A stretch of DNA of 64,000 nt, taken from Bordetella parapertussis (GTDB lineage: Bacteria > Pseudomonadota > Gammaproteobacteria > Burkholderiales > SG8-41). The notes below the pieces were generated by a model. That model searched no databases, was not told the origin of the DNA, and saw only the letters and a program-made list of their open reading frames with translations. The stretch spans positions 1-64,000 of the forward strand of contig CAMDRT010000013.1 in NCBI GenBank assembly GCA_945906815.1, written 5' to 3'. This document shows positions 18,091 through 26,506 of this stretch, one piece after another (position 1 is the first letter of the stretch; every line of letters begins with the position of its first letter). Both the position numbers and the translations under genes were made by a program.

Positions 18091-18933
18091 ATGCGCGTCA
18101 CGCTGCGCGGGACGCGAGGCTCAATCGCCACACCGGGCCCGGATACGGTGCGCTATGGCGGCAATACAGCGTGTGTGGATATATTGGGGGATGCTGGCAC
18201 TGTGCTGGTGCTCGATGCGGGCACTGGCATACGCCAGCTTAATGCGGCCTTGCCGAGGCATCTTAAGCGCATAGATATATTGCTGACGCACCTGCATATG
18301 GACCATATTCAGGGCCTGGGATTTTTCGCGCCACTGCATAACCCGGAGGCCGAGGTGCATATCTGGGGACCGGCAAGCACGATGCAGAATTTGCAGGCAC
18401 GCTTAAAGCGCTATCTGTCGCCGCCGTTGTTTCCAGTGCGGCTTAGCGATCTTGCCTGCAAGCTTACGTTTCATGAAGTGCCGTGCGCAGATGTGGATAT
18501 CGGCGAATTTCAAGTCAGCGCCGCTCTGGTGTGTCACCCGGGACCCACGGTGGGCTATCGCATCACCTGTCCCCAAGGCGGCGTGCTCACCTACTTGCCG
18601 GATCACGAACCTGCGTTGGGCGCACTGCGATTTCCCACGCTGCCGCGGCAATGGACATCCGGTGCTGCGCTGGCGGAAAACGCCAGCCTCTTGATTCACG
18701 ACAGTCAGTACACCGGCGCTGAATACGCAAAACGCCAGGGATGGGGCCATAGCGCGTTTGAACAAACCCTGGCATTCGCCACGCTGACCGAGGTTCGCCG
18801 ATTGGTGCCGTTTCATCACGACCCTGAGCATAGCGACGCGCAACTGGATCAAATTCTGGCGGAGGAAGTGCAAAAGGCCAATCCGCCCTATCAGGTCAGC
18901 GCCGGACTCGAGGGAGCGACCTTCGAGGTGTGA
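18091..18933 (+). CDS. metallo-beta-lactamase-fold hydrolase, PhnP/cyclic phosphodiesterase-like
   Basis: The 280-residue product starts MRVTLRGTRGSIATPG at 18091. The frame is open back to 18037, but that overlaps the PAS gene and adds no family sequence. The metal motif THLHMDH (His67, His69, Asp71, His72) is followed by VCHPGPTVGYRI, LPDHEP and FHHDPEHSD, which supply the remaining ligands. The RGTRGSIATPG start is typical of the COG1235-type MBL group, whose characterised members include cyclic phosphodiesterases such as PhnP. It follows a PAS gene and is divergent from a class III cyclase. A role in degrading a cyclic nucleotide is an attractive inference but unproven. Confidence 0.85.
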   Translation: MRVTLRGTRGSIATPGPDTVRYGGNTACVDILGDAGTVLVLDAGTGIRQLNAALPRHLKRIDILLTHLHMDHIQGLGFFAPLHNPEAEVHIWGPASTMQNLQARLKRYLSPPLFPVRLSDLACKLTFHEVPCADVDIGEFQVSAALVCHPGPTVGYRITCPQGGVLTYLPDHEPALGALRFPTLPRQWTSGAALAENASLLIHDSQYTGAEYAKRQGWGHSAFEQTLAFATLTEVRRLVPFHHDPEHSDAQLDQILAEEVQKANPPYQVSAGLEGATFEV

Positions 18934-19119
18934 GCAGGGTCGCGCCACTAGAGGGGGTTAGGGGATGAGATGCCGCGATTTAAATGTCCTATTATGACGA
19001 ACGATTGAGCGCGGGTTGTGGGTGCAACCTGCGGCATTGGGACTGAACCATTACCCTACGTGAAGCTAGCAGCGGCAACGCTCGTACAGCCGGTATGACC
19101 ACCCCTGCACGTTGAGAAC

Positions 19120-20172
19120 ATGCACATGCAATCGCTAACACATCTCGCTCTGGGCTGGGTAGAGCGGGGCCGGGTGCCCGACGCGCTGATCCGCGCCGGC
19201 ATTCGCCGTCTGCTCAAACAACGTTTGGCGGAAATTCAGGCGGGTGATTGCGCTGCGGCAGCAGAACTCAGCGACGTTTTCCTCTCCGCGTTGCAAAGGG
19301 CAGCTGTAGCACTGGTGCCTGAAAAGGCCAATGCGCAGCATTACGATGTGCCCGCAGCGTTTTTTGGCCAGGTGTTGGGTCAGCACCGCAAATACAGTTC
19401 GTGCTGGTGGCCTGAGGGTGTCAGCACGCTGGACGCTGCCGAAGCCGTTGCGCTGGAAGCCACCTGCGCGCGCGCCGGCTTGGTCGATGGGCAGGAAATC
19501 CTGGAACTCGGCTGTGGCTGGGGTTCATTGACACTCTGGATGGCTGCGCACTATCCCGCCAGCCGCATTACGGCGGTTTCCAATTCACACCACCAGCGCG
19601 CCTATATCGAGGCCGAGGCGGCGCGCCGCAATCTGGGCAACGTGCGCATTATCACCACGGACATGAATTCGTTCGAGGCACCCGGACGCTATGAGCGCAT
19701 TGTCTCGGTGGAAATGTTTGAGCATATGCGCAACTGGCCGGTGCTGTTTAAACGGGTCAGCGGCTGGCTCAAGGATGAAGGCCGCTTTTTCATGCATGTG
19801 TTTGTCCATCGCCTGACCCCCTACGCTTTCGTCGAGCGCGGCGATGATGACTGGATGAGCCGTTTTTTCTTCTCGGGCGGCATGATGCCGAGCGACGATT
19901 TGGCGCTGCGCTGTCAGAACGACCTGCGTGTCACGCGTGTATGGCGCTGGGACGGCACCCACTACCAGCGCACCGCGAACGCCTGGCTTGCCAACATGGA
20001 TGCCCGCCGCGCCGCTGTGCAGCCCGTGCTGGAGCAGACCTACGGACGTGAACAATTCACCCTCTGGTGGATGCGCTGGCGCATTTTTTTCATGTCCTGT
20101 GCTGAATTGTTCGGTTACGACAACGGCCAGCAATGGTGGGTGACGCATTATCTGTTTGAGCGCCGTGCATGA
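19120..20172 (+). CDS. cyclopropane-fatty-acyl-phospholipid synthase-like methyltransferase (first copy)
   Basis: This is a 350-residue SAM-dependent methyltransferase. The substrate-side motif is QHYDVPAAFF (73-82), then KYSSCWW. The SAM loop is ILELGCGWGSLTLW (127-140), followed by VSVEMFEHMRNW and a C-terminus with WWVTHYLFERR. The N-terminus is shorter than in true CFA synthases, and the HYDVP/KYSSCWW form resembles the plant coclaurine N-methyltransferase-like branch. It may therefore methylate a fatty-acyl double bond without ring closure, or another substrate. A second Met lies at residue 3. It opens a run of eight overlapping or closely spaced genes, with its stop overlapping the next start by 4 nt. 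Confidence 0.85.
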   Translation: MHMQSLTHLALGWVERGRVPDALIRAGIRRLLKQRLAEIQAGDCAAAAELSDVFLSALQRAAVALVPEKANAQHYDVPAAFFGQVLGQHRKYSSCWWPEGVSTLDAAEAVALEATCARAGLVDGQEILELGCGWGSLTLWMAAHYPASRITAVSNSHHQRAYIEAEAARRNLGNVRIITTDMNSFEAPGRYERIVSVEMFEHMRNWPVLFKRVSGWLKDEGRFFMHVFVHRLTPYAFVERGDDDWMSRFFFSGGMMPSDDLALRCQNDLRVTRVWRWDGTHYQRTANAWLANMDARRAAVQPVLEQTYGREQFTLWWMRWRIFFMSCAELFGYDNGQQWWVTHYLFERRA

Positions 20173-20693
20173 TCGCGAATATCGTCCTGTTCCAGGTGGG
20201 GTGGTTAGCCTGCGTACTGGGCGCGGCACAAGGGCTGCCGTGGCTCGGCACCGGCGTAGCCGTGGCCGTCGTTGCATGGCACGCCTTGCACGCGGTGCGG
20301 CCTGCCGCGGAACTCAAGCTCATCGCCATCGTGCTGCTGATTGGCGCTGTTTGGGATAGCCTGCTGGTCTGCCTCGGATGGATCGCCTATGCCGAAGGCA
20401 CGTTTATGGCCGGTGTAGCGCCGCACTGGATATGGGCGCTGTGGGCGTTGTTCGCCACCACCCTGAATGTTTCGCTGCGCTGGCTCAAGCAGCGTCCCCT
20501 GCTTGCCTTGTTACTGGGCGCTGTGTGCGGTCCGTTATCCTACTGGGGCGCAGTGCGTTTGGGTGCGGCCACTTTTACCCAGCCCACAGCAGCGCTCATC
20601 GCGCTGGCCGTGGGCTGGGCGCTAATCATGCCCGCACTGATGATGCTGGCGCAGCGTTTTGATCGCATCACCCCGCAGGAGGTCAAAGCATGA
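20169..20693 (+). CDS. DUF2878 integral membrane protein
   Basis: The product has 174 residues with about five hydrophobic helices (near 3-22, 25-45, 50-75, 82-105 and 110-165). The layout and the GAVWDSLLVCLGWIAYAEG and PLSYWGAVRLGA stretches match the DUF2878 family. The biochemical role is not known. The family is recurrently found beside CFA-like methyltransferases and DUF1295 proteins, which suggests a job in membrane lipid remodelling. Both ends overlap neighbours by 4 nt (ATGA), so expression is translationally coupled to the methyltransferase upstream and DUF1295 downstream. Confidence 0.82.
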   Translation: MIANIVLFQVGWLACVLGAAQGLPWLGTGVAVAVVAWHALHAVRPAAELKLIAIVLLIGAVWDSLLVCLGWIAYAEGTFMAGVAPHWIWALWALFATTLNVSLRWLKQRPLLALLLGAVCGPLSYWGAVRLGAATFTQPTAALIALAVGWALIMPALMMLAQRFDRITPQEVKA

Positions 20694-21484
20694 GTGGATT
20701 AACCACAAGCTATCCTGTGCTCTTGGCTGCATTTTTGGGCTTAGGCGCAATGCTGTTATTGGCGGTCGGCACGTGGCTGATCAGTCTCGCCAAGCGTGAT
20801 GTCAGCATCGTCGACAGCGTGTGGTCGGCACTGATCTTTCTGGGTGCGGCGGTCTACGCCTGTGCCTTGCCACAGCCGGGCCCGCGCACAACGCTGGTGC
20901 TGGTGCTCGCGGCGTTGTGGGCCATACGGCTCGCCGGCTATATCGCCTGGCGCAACTGGGGCGAGCCCGAAGACCGGCGCTACGTCGAAATTCGTGCGCG
21001 CAATCAGCCGCACTTCGCGTGCAAGAGTTTGTATCTGGTGTTTATCCTGCAAGCAGTGCTGGCATGGATAGTTTCGGCGGCGCCGATGGGCGCGTTGATC
21101 GGCTTGAGCGCCTTGGATTGGCTGGATGGCTTGGGTGCCGCCGTGGTGATATTCGGCATCGCGTTTGAAGCGGTGGGCGATGGGCAACTGGCCGCCTTTA
21201 AAGCCCATCCGCAAAACCGTGGAAAAGTCATGGACCAGGGGCTGTGGCATTACACGCGCCATCCGAACTATTTCGGCGAGTTTTGCGTGTGGTGGGGTTT
21301 TTACCTGATCGCGCTGTCGGCCGGCGGCTGGTGGGCCATGGTGTCGCCGCTGTTGATGTCGCTACTGCTGCTGAAAGTCTCCGGCGTCACCCTGCTGGAA
21401 AAAGACCTCACCGAACGCCGCCCACAGTATCGCGATTACATCGCACACACCAATGCGTTTTTCCCGGGCATCCCTAAAAAATAA
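20690..21484 (+). CDS. DUF1295 membrane protein, steroid 5-alpha-reductase/ICMT-like
   Basis: The product has 264 residues and about six membrane helices. The C-terminal motif DQGLWHYTRHPNYFGE and the following WGFYLIAL are the conserved core of DUF1295. It resembles the cofactor-binding end of steroid 5-alpha-reductases and isoprenylcysteine methyltransferases. A reductase or methyltransferase acting on a membrane lipid is therefore plausible, with NADPH or SAM as cofactor, but neither is shown. The gene overlaps DUF2878 upstream by 4 nt and the next gene by one base (TAATG). Confidence 0.87.
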   Translation: MSGLTTSYPVLLAAFLGLGAMLLLAVGTWLISLAKRDVSIVDSVWSALIFLGAAVYACALPQPGPRTTLVLVLAALWAIRLAGYIAWRNWGEPEDRRYVEIRARNQPHFACKSLYLVFILQAVLAWIVSAAPMGALIGLSALDWLDGLGAAVVIFGIAFEAVGDGQLAAFKAHPQNRGKVMDQGLWHYTRHPNYFGEFCVWWGFYLIALSAGGWWAMVSPLLMSLLLLKVSGVTLLEKDLTERRPQYRDYIAHTNAFFPGIPKK

Positions 21485-22122
21485 TGCTCCCACCCATGCG
21501 AAAACTTTTACTGTGCATGGCGCTATCGGCAGGCACCGCAGCGCACGCGCAACAATGGCATTTTCAGGTGTTTCTCGATGACAAACCCATCGGGCATCAT
21601 CATTACACCCTGCGTCATAGTAGCGAGCATGCCGCGGAGCGCGAGTTGAAAAGCGAAGCGCGTTTCGATGTGAAGCTGCTGTTCATCAACGCCTACCGCT
21701 ATGGGCATGACGCGAGCGAACGCTGGCGCGGCAATTGCATCGCACGTCTCCATGCGCGCACCGACGACAACGGCGAACCCAGCGCAGTTGACGCCGAGCA
21801 GCAAGGCGACAAAGTGACGATTACCACGCTGCGCGGGCGCGATTCCGCGGACGGCTGCCTGATGACTTATGCATACTGGAACATCGATATCCTGAAGCAA
21901 AAAAAGCTGCTGAATACGCAAACCGGCACGGTGGAGTCCGTGACGATCGCCGCGCTCGGCGACGACACCATCACCGTGCGCGGCGCGCCGGTGGTGGCGC
22001 AGCGCTATCGCGTCTCAGGCGGCAAAAACAGCATCGAACTTTGGTACGGCGCAGACCAGGGGTGGCTCGCGTTGCAATCCACACTCAATAGCGGACGCAA
22101 ACTGCGCTACCAGCTGAAATGA
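21484..22122 (+). CDS. exported DUF6134-like protein
   Basis: The product has 212 residues. The start at 21484 overlaps the previous stop (TAATG), and Met5 (21496) is an alternative that gives a cleaner signal peptide, MRKLLLCMALSAGTAAHAQ. The mature part is beta-rich: WHFQVFLDDKPIGHHHYTL, then a KSEARFDVKLLFINAYRY strand, and a closing YGADQGWLALQSTLNSGRKLRYQLK. This fits DUF6134-type periplasmic proteins of unknown function that accompany lipid-modification genes. A lipid-binding or lipid-shuttling role in the periplasm is inference. Confidence 0.7.
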   Translation: MLPPMRKLLLCMALSAGTAAHAQQWHFQVFLDDKPIGHHHYTLRHSSEHAAERELKSEARFDVKLLFINAYRYGHDASERWRGNCIARLHARTDDNGEPSAVDAEQQGDKVTITTLRGRDSADGCLMTYAYWNIDILKQKKLLNTQTGTVESVTIAALGDDTITVRGAPVVAQRYRVSGGKNSIELWYGADQGWLALQSTLNSGRKLRYQLK

Positions 22123-22147
22123 AAAATTATTTTATAAAACAAATTCT

Positions 22148-23101
22148 ATGGAAAACATAAACGCTGGGGCGAGCCGTTGGCACAGCCTCTGGACCTGGTT
22201 CGACAACGAAGCGGCGGTAGTGCACAGGGATGGCGTGCCCGCGCGCGGCATCGATTGGCCCCGCATGCTGCCCTTCGTCGCACTACATCTGGGGTGTTTC
22301 GCCGCCATCTGGGTGGGCATCAGCACCACTGCCGTCATCGCGGCAGTCTGCCTCTACGCACTGCGCATGTTCGCGATTACCGGGTTTTACCATCGCTATT
22401 TTTCGCACAACGCGTTTCGTACTTCGCGCGCCATGCAGTTCCTCTTCGCGCTGATCGGTGCGACGGGCGTACAACGCGGCGCGTTATGGTGGGCCTCACA
22501 GCACCGGCACCATCACGCGCATTCCGATCAGCCGGAGGATGTGCATTCGGCGCAACAGCACGGCTTTTTCTGGAGTCATATGGGTTGGTTTATGGCGCAC
22601 CAGAACTTTGCCACCCGCCGCGAGCGCATCACCCATTTACTGCGTTACCCGGAACTGCGCTTTCTGGATCGCTACGATGCGCTGGTGCCGCTGTTGTTTG
22701 CGCTGATGCTCTACGCTACCGGAGAAGCACTCGCGCACTGTGCACCCGCGCTGCAGGTCAATGGCTGGCAAATGGTGGTATGGTGCTTTTGCATTTCCAC
22801 GGTGGCGCTGTACCACGCGACCTTCACCATTAATTCGCTGACCCATCGCTACGGCCGCCGCCGCTACGCCACGCGCGACGACTCACGTAATAATGTGTGG
22901 CTGGCGCTGCTGACATTCGGCGAAGGCTGGCACAACAATCACCACCATTTCCCCGGCGCTGTACGGCAGGGATTTTTCTGGTGGGAAATAGACCTTACCT
23001 ACTACGGCCTGCGCGTGCTGGCAGCTCTGGGCATCATCTGGGACTTAAAGGAAGTGCCCGCGACGATGCTGCACGCGCGGCAACACACGCCGGAAAAATG
23101 A
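22148..23101 (+). CDS. membrane fatty-acid desaturase (delta-9 acyl-lipid/acyl-CoA type)
   Basis: This 317-residue membrane di-iron enzyme has all three histidine boxes: HRYFSH (82-87), HRHHH (119-123) and HNNHH (262-266). Hydrophobic segments lie at about 41-78 and 178-222. The spacing is that of stearoyl-CoA/DesC desaturases, which use O2 and electrons from a reductase to place a cis double bond. Its product could be the substrate for the methyltransferases at either end of the locus. The leader has ATAAAACAAAT (22134-22144) instead of a Shine-Dalgarno. The 3' end overlaps the flavoprotein gene by 4 nt. Confidence 0.92.
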   Translation: MENINAGASRWHSLWTWFDNEAAVVHRDGVPARGIDWPRMLPFVALHLGCFAAIWVGISTTAVIAAVCLYALRMFAITGFYHRYFSHNAFRTSRAMQFLFALIGATGVQRGALWWASQHRHHHAHSDQPEDVHSAQQHGFFWSHMGWFMAHQNFATRRERITHLLRYPELRFLDRYDALVPLLFALMLYATGEALAHCAPALQVNGWQMVVWCFCISTVALYHATFTINSLTHRYGRRRYATRDDSRNNVWLALLTFGEGWHNNHHHFPGAVRQGFFWWEIDLTYYGLRVLAALGIIWDLKEVPATMLHARQHTPEK

Positions 23102-24372
23102 AAATTGCCATTATTGGCAGCGGCATTGCCGGCAATGTGGTGGCACATCATTTGCATCGCACACACGACATTGCCGTGTTTGAGGCCGCCAGTCACATTG
23201 GCGGCCACACGCATACCCACACCGTTGCGCTGGATGGCGAACGCCATCACATCGACACCGGCTTTATCGTTTTCAACGACTGGACCTACCCCAACTTTAT
23301 GGCGCTGTTGCATGAGCTGGAGGTCGAATCGCAGCCGTCGGCCATGAGTTTCAGTGTGCGCAATGAGGCTAGCGGGCTGGAATACAACGGCACCACGCTC
23401 AACACCCTGTTTGCGCAAAGACGCAATCTGCTGCGGCCGTCATTTCATCGCATGCTGCGCGACATCCTACGGTTTAACCGTGAAGCGCCCGCGCTGCTGA
23501 ACAGCGTGCAGGAAACCAATCTCGGCCGCTATCTGGCCGAGGGCCAATATTCGCAGCAGTTTATAAACGATTACCTGATACCGATGGGCGCGGCCATCTG
23601 GTCTACTGATCCACAGCGCATGCTGTCATTTCCAGCGCGCTACTTTGTGCAGTTTTTTCATAACCACGGCATGCTGTCGGTGGATAAGCGTCCGCAATGG
23701 CGCGCGATTCGTGGCGGCTCAGCACGCTATGTCGAAAAGCTGGTAGCGCCCTTTAAGCAGCGCATACGCTTGAATACGCCCGTGCAAAGCGTGCGGCGGC
23801 TACCCGACGGCGTGATGATCAAGACGCCTAACGCGGAGGCAGAACGCTTCGACCAGGTGTTTTTGGCCTGCCACTCAGATCAGGCGCTGGGCCTGCTGGC
23901 AGACGCCTCGCCGCTCGAAAAATCGGTGCTTGGCGCTATCCCGTATCAGGAAAACGAAGCCGTGCTGCACACCGACACCGCACTGCTGCCGCGCAATCGC
24001 CGCGCCTGGGCGGCATGGAACTATCATGTGATGGGCCATCCAGCGTCGTCGCGCGCCACGCTCACCTACAACATGAATACGCTGCAAAGTCTGCAATCGC
24101 GCCACACTTTCTGTGTGACGCTAAACCGCAGCGCGCACATTGCGCCTGCCAAAGTCATCCAGCGTCTGCTGTACCACCATCCGCTGTACACCCCGGCAGG
24201 CGTGGCGGCGCAGCAGCGGCAGCACGAAGTCAATGGCGTCAATCGCACCTACTTCTGTGGCGCCTACTGGCGTTTCGGGTTTCATGAAGACGGTGTCGTC
24301 AGCGGGCTGAACGCGCTGAAGCACTTTGAGCAAGCCACCCATGCACAGCGCGATTTATCACGGGTGGCTTAG
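23098..24372 (+). CDS. FAD-dependent amine-oxidase-like flavoprotein
   Basis: The true start is the ATG at 23098, overlapping the desaturase stop (ATGA). The frame is open to 22897 but only as a shadow of the desaturase. The 424-residue product begins MKIAIIGSGIAGNVVAHHL, a Rossmann GxGxxG (7-12), with the acidic ribose contact in VFEAASHIGGHTHTH. Later FAD contacts include NRTYFCGAYWRFGFHEDGVVSG near the end. This COG2907-type oxidoreductase occurs with DUF1365 and CFA-like genes in many proteobacteria. A relative takes part in unusual fatty-acid synthesis in Rhodobacter sphaeroides, according to my recollection of furan fatty-acid work. It probably oxidises a methylated acyl chain. Confidence 0.88.
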   Translation: MKIAIIGSGIAGNVVAHHLHRTHDIAVFEAASHIGGHTHTHTVALDGERHHIDTGFIVFNDWTYPNFMALLHELEVESQPSAMSFSVRNEASGLEYNGTTLNTLFAQRRNLLRPSFHRMLRDILRFNREAPALLNSVQETNLGRYLAEGQYSQQFINDYLIPMGAAIWSTDPQRMLSFPARYFVQFFHNHGMLSVDKRPQWRAIRGGSARYVEKLVAPFKQRIRLNTPVQSVRRLPDGVMIKTPNAEAERFDQVFLACHSDQALGLLADASPLEKSVLGAIPYQENEAVLHTDTALLPRNRRAWAAWNYHVMGHPASSRATLTYNMNTLQSLQSRHTFCVTLNRSAHIAPAKVIQRLLYHHPLYTPAGVAAQQRQHEVNGVNRTYFCGAYWRFGFHEDGVVSGLNALKHFEQATHAQRDLSRVA

Positions 24373-25132
24373 GCACCGGCGCTTTGCGCCGCGCTGGCAT
24401 GCGTTTCGTTACCCGCTGTTTTTGATGTACCTCGATCTGGCCGAGCTGGATGAGGTATTTCGTGGACGCTGGTTCTGGTCAACCCGCCGCCACGCGCTGG
24501 CGCGATTTGACCGCGCCGATCATCTGGGCGACCCCGCGGTGCCGCTGCATCAGGCGGTGCGCGATCTGGTGCAAAGTGAGACGGGCGTGCGTCCGCGCGG
24601 CGCGATTCGTCTACTCACCCATCTGCGTTACTTCGGGCACTGCTTCAATCCAGTGAGTTTTTACTATTGCTTTGATGCCGCAGGCGCCCACGTGGATTGC
24701 ATCGTGGCTGAAGTCAATAACACGCCTTGGGGTGAACGCCACTGTTATGTCTTGAGCCAACCGCTGCAGGCAGTTCCGGGCAAGCATCAGCGCTACCACA
24801 GCGAAAAATTACTCCACGTGTCGCCGTTCATGCCCATGCACCTGGATTATGAGTGGGGCTTTTCCAGTCCCGGGGCAAAGCTGAACGTGCATATGGCGTT
24901 GCGCGATCACGTTGCGGTACGCAACGAGGCCTCGCACAAGGTTTTTGATGCCACCCTGCAACTGCACCACGCACCCGTTACCGGCGCACGGCTGGCGCGA
25001 CTGTTGCTGCGTTTTCCGTTAATGACCTTGCAAGTCATCGCGGCCATCCACTGGCAGGCCCTCAGGTTGTGGATCAAGGGCGTGCCCGTGCACACTCATC
25101 CGCAAAACCTGAAACCGCCCGCCACACTCTAG
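24341..25132 (+). CDS. DUF1365 protein
   Basis: The family start MHSAIYHGWLRHRRFAP is at 24341. A Met five codons earlier (24326) is possible but lies further inside the preceding gene. Either way the gene overlaps the flavoprotein gene by 32-47 nt. The product has 263 residues with LRYFGHCFNPVSFYYCFD, AEVNNTPWGERHCYVL and FMPMHLDYEWGFSSPG, all signature blocks of DUF1365. Function is unknown. The family is nearly always beside this flavoprotein and a CFA synthase, so it is a likely partner protein in acyl-chain modification. Confidence 0.9.
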   Translation: MHSAIYHGWLRHRRFAPRWHAFRYPLFLMYLDLAELDEVFRGRWFWSTRRHALARFDRADHLGDPAVPLHQAVRDLVQSETGVRPRGAIRLLTHLRYFGHCFNPVSFYYCFDAAGAHVDCIVAEVNNTPWGERHCYVLSQPLQAVPGKHQRYHSEKLLHVSPFMPMHLDYEWGFSSPGAKLNVHMALRDHVAVRNEASHKVFDATLQLHHAPVTGARLARLLLRFPLMTLQVIAAIHWQALRLWIKGVPVHTHPQNLKPPATL

Positions 25133-25166
25133 CCCTCATGAAAAGTGCAATAAAACAAATACTTAT

Positions 25167-26465
25167 ATGAGAACCGTCACTACACTCAGCACCCCAGCCG
25201 CACCCAAGCCGCACTTTCTCGATGGCAGGGCGGCGCAGGCCGTGCGAGGCCGTCTCGCCGGCCTTGCGCACGGCATCATTACGCTGGTTGATGGCGGGCA
25301 CAGCACACACTACGGCAGGCTGACAGATCGCTGTCCGCTCAGCGCGACACTGCATATACAGGATCCACGCTTCTACAGCGAGATCGCGTTTGGCGGCAGC
25401 GTCGGCGCGGGCGAGGCCTTTATGCAGGACTACTGGCGCGTGGACAACCTGACGAGGCTGATGCGCATCCTGCTCCAAAACCGCGCTGTGCTGGACGGCA
25501 TGGAAACCGGTCTCGCGCGACTCGCTGCACCCCTGCAAAAATTCTTGCACTGGATGTCACGCAATACCCGCAGCGGCAGCAGCCGCAACATTCAGGCGCA
25601 TTACGATCTGGGGAACGACTTGTTTGAACTGTTCCTCGACCCCACCCTGATGTATTCGAGCGCGATTTTTGAGCGTCCTGACATGACGCTTGAGCAGGGT
25701 TCGATTGCCAAGCTGGATCGCATTTGCCGCAAGCTCGCTCTGCAGCCCGGCGAGCGCGTGATCGAGATCGGTAGCGGCTGGGGTGGCTTTGCCCTACACG
25801 CCGCGCGACACTACGGCTGCCACGTCACCACCACCACTATTTCCCCCGCCCAGCATGCGCTGGCAGGAGAGCGCATAGCCGCCGCCGGGCTGTCCGGGCA
25901 AATCGAATTACTGCTGACAGACTATCGCGACCTGGGCCACGAGGGGGGCCAATATGACAAGCTGGTGTCCATCGAGATGATCGAAGCCGTGGGCTACCAA
26001 TACTACGACGCCTATTTTCGCAAATGCAGCGAGCTGCTCAAGCCTGAAGGTGCCATGCTTTTGCAAGCCATCACCATTGCCGACCAGCGCTATGAAGCCG
26101 CCAAAAACGCCGTGGATTTTATCCAGCGCTACATTTTTCCAGGCAGTTGCATACCCTCCGTTACTGCCATCAGCGATGCGGTATCGCGCGTCACCGACAT
26201 GCGCGTGTTTCATCTGGAAGATATCGGCCCCCACTACGCAACCACACTGGGCATGTGGCACGACAACTTTAATGCGCAACTGGAACAAGTCAGGAAGCTG
26301 GGTTACCCCGAAACGTTCATCCGCATGTGGCAGTTCTATTTGTGTTACTGCGAGGCGGGCTTTAGGGAGCGCGTGATAGGCGACGTGCAGATGTTGCTGA
26401 TCAAGCCACGCTGCCGCTTGCCGGCACTCACCCCATCACTCCACGGCACGCCGCACGTGCGGTGA
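25167..26465 (+). CDS. cfa: cyclopropane-fatty-acyl-phospholipid synthase (second copy)
   Basis: The product has 432 residues, the length of a classical CFA synthase with its extra N-terminal domain (about 1-125). AHYDLGNDLFELFLDPTLMY (144-163), the SAM loop RVIEIGSGWGGFAL (197-210), VSIEMIEAVGYQYYDAYF and IFPGSCIPS match the enzyme core, including the Glu and Tyr positions used for bicarbonate-assisted ring closure. It transfers a methylene from SAM to a cis double bond of a membrane phospholipid. It closes the lipid locus, 34 nt after DUF1365. It has ATAAAACAAAT (25150-25160) just before the start and no obvious Shine-Dalgarno. Confidence 0.9.
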   Translation: MRTVTTLSTPAAPKPHFLDGRAAQAVRGRLAGLAHGIITLVDGGHSTHYGRLTDRCPLSATLHIQDPRFYSEIAFGGSVGAGEAFMQDYWRVDNLTRLMRILLQNRAVLDGMETGLARLAAPLQKFLHWMSRNTRSGSSRNIQAHYDLGNDLFELFLDPTLMYSSAIFERPDMTLEQGSIAKLDRICRKLALQPGERVIEIGSGWGGFALHAARHYGCHVTTTTISPAQHALAGERIAAAGLSGQIELLLTDYRDLGHEGGQYDKLVSIEMIEAVGYQYYDAYFRKCSELLKPEGAMLLQAITIADQRYEAAKNAVDFIQRYIFPGSCIPSVTAISDAVSRVTDMRVFHLEDIGPHYATTLGMWHDNFNAQLEQVRKLGYPETFIRMWQFYLCYCEAGFRERVIGDVQMLLIKPRCRLPALTPSLHGTPHVR

Positions 26466-26506
26466 ACCGTAGCGTACTACTCAGGGGCATCTGTAGTTGA
26501 GAGCGA

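Noticed and set aside
19000-19119. ECF/ChrR-type promoter before the lipid locus
   Set aside because: No TGATC element at a fitting position and no ECF sigma or ChrR gene in the window.
22897-23097. N-terminal extension of the flavoprotein
   Set aside because: It overlaps the desaturase in another frame, and the Rossmann motif starts right at the ATG at 23098.
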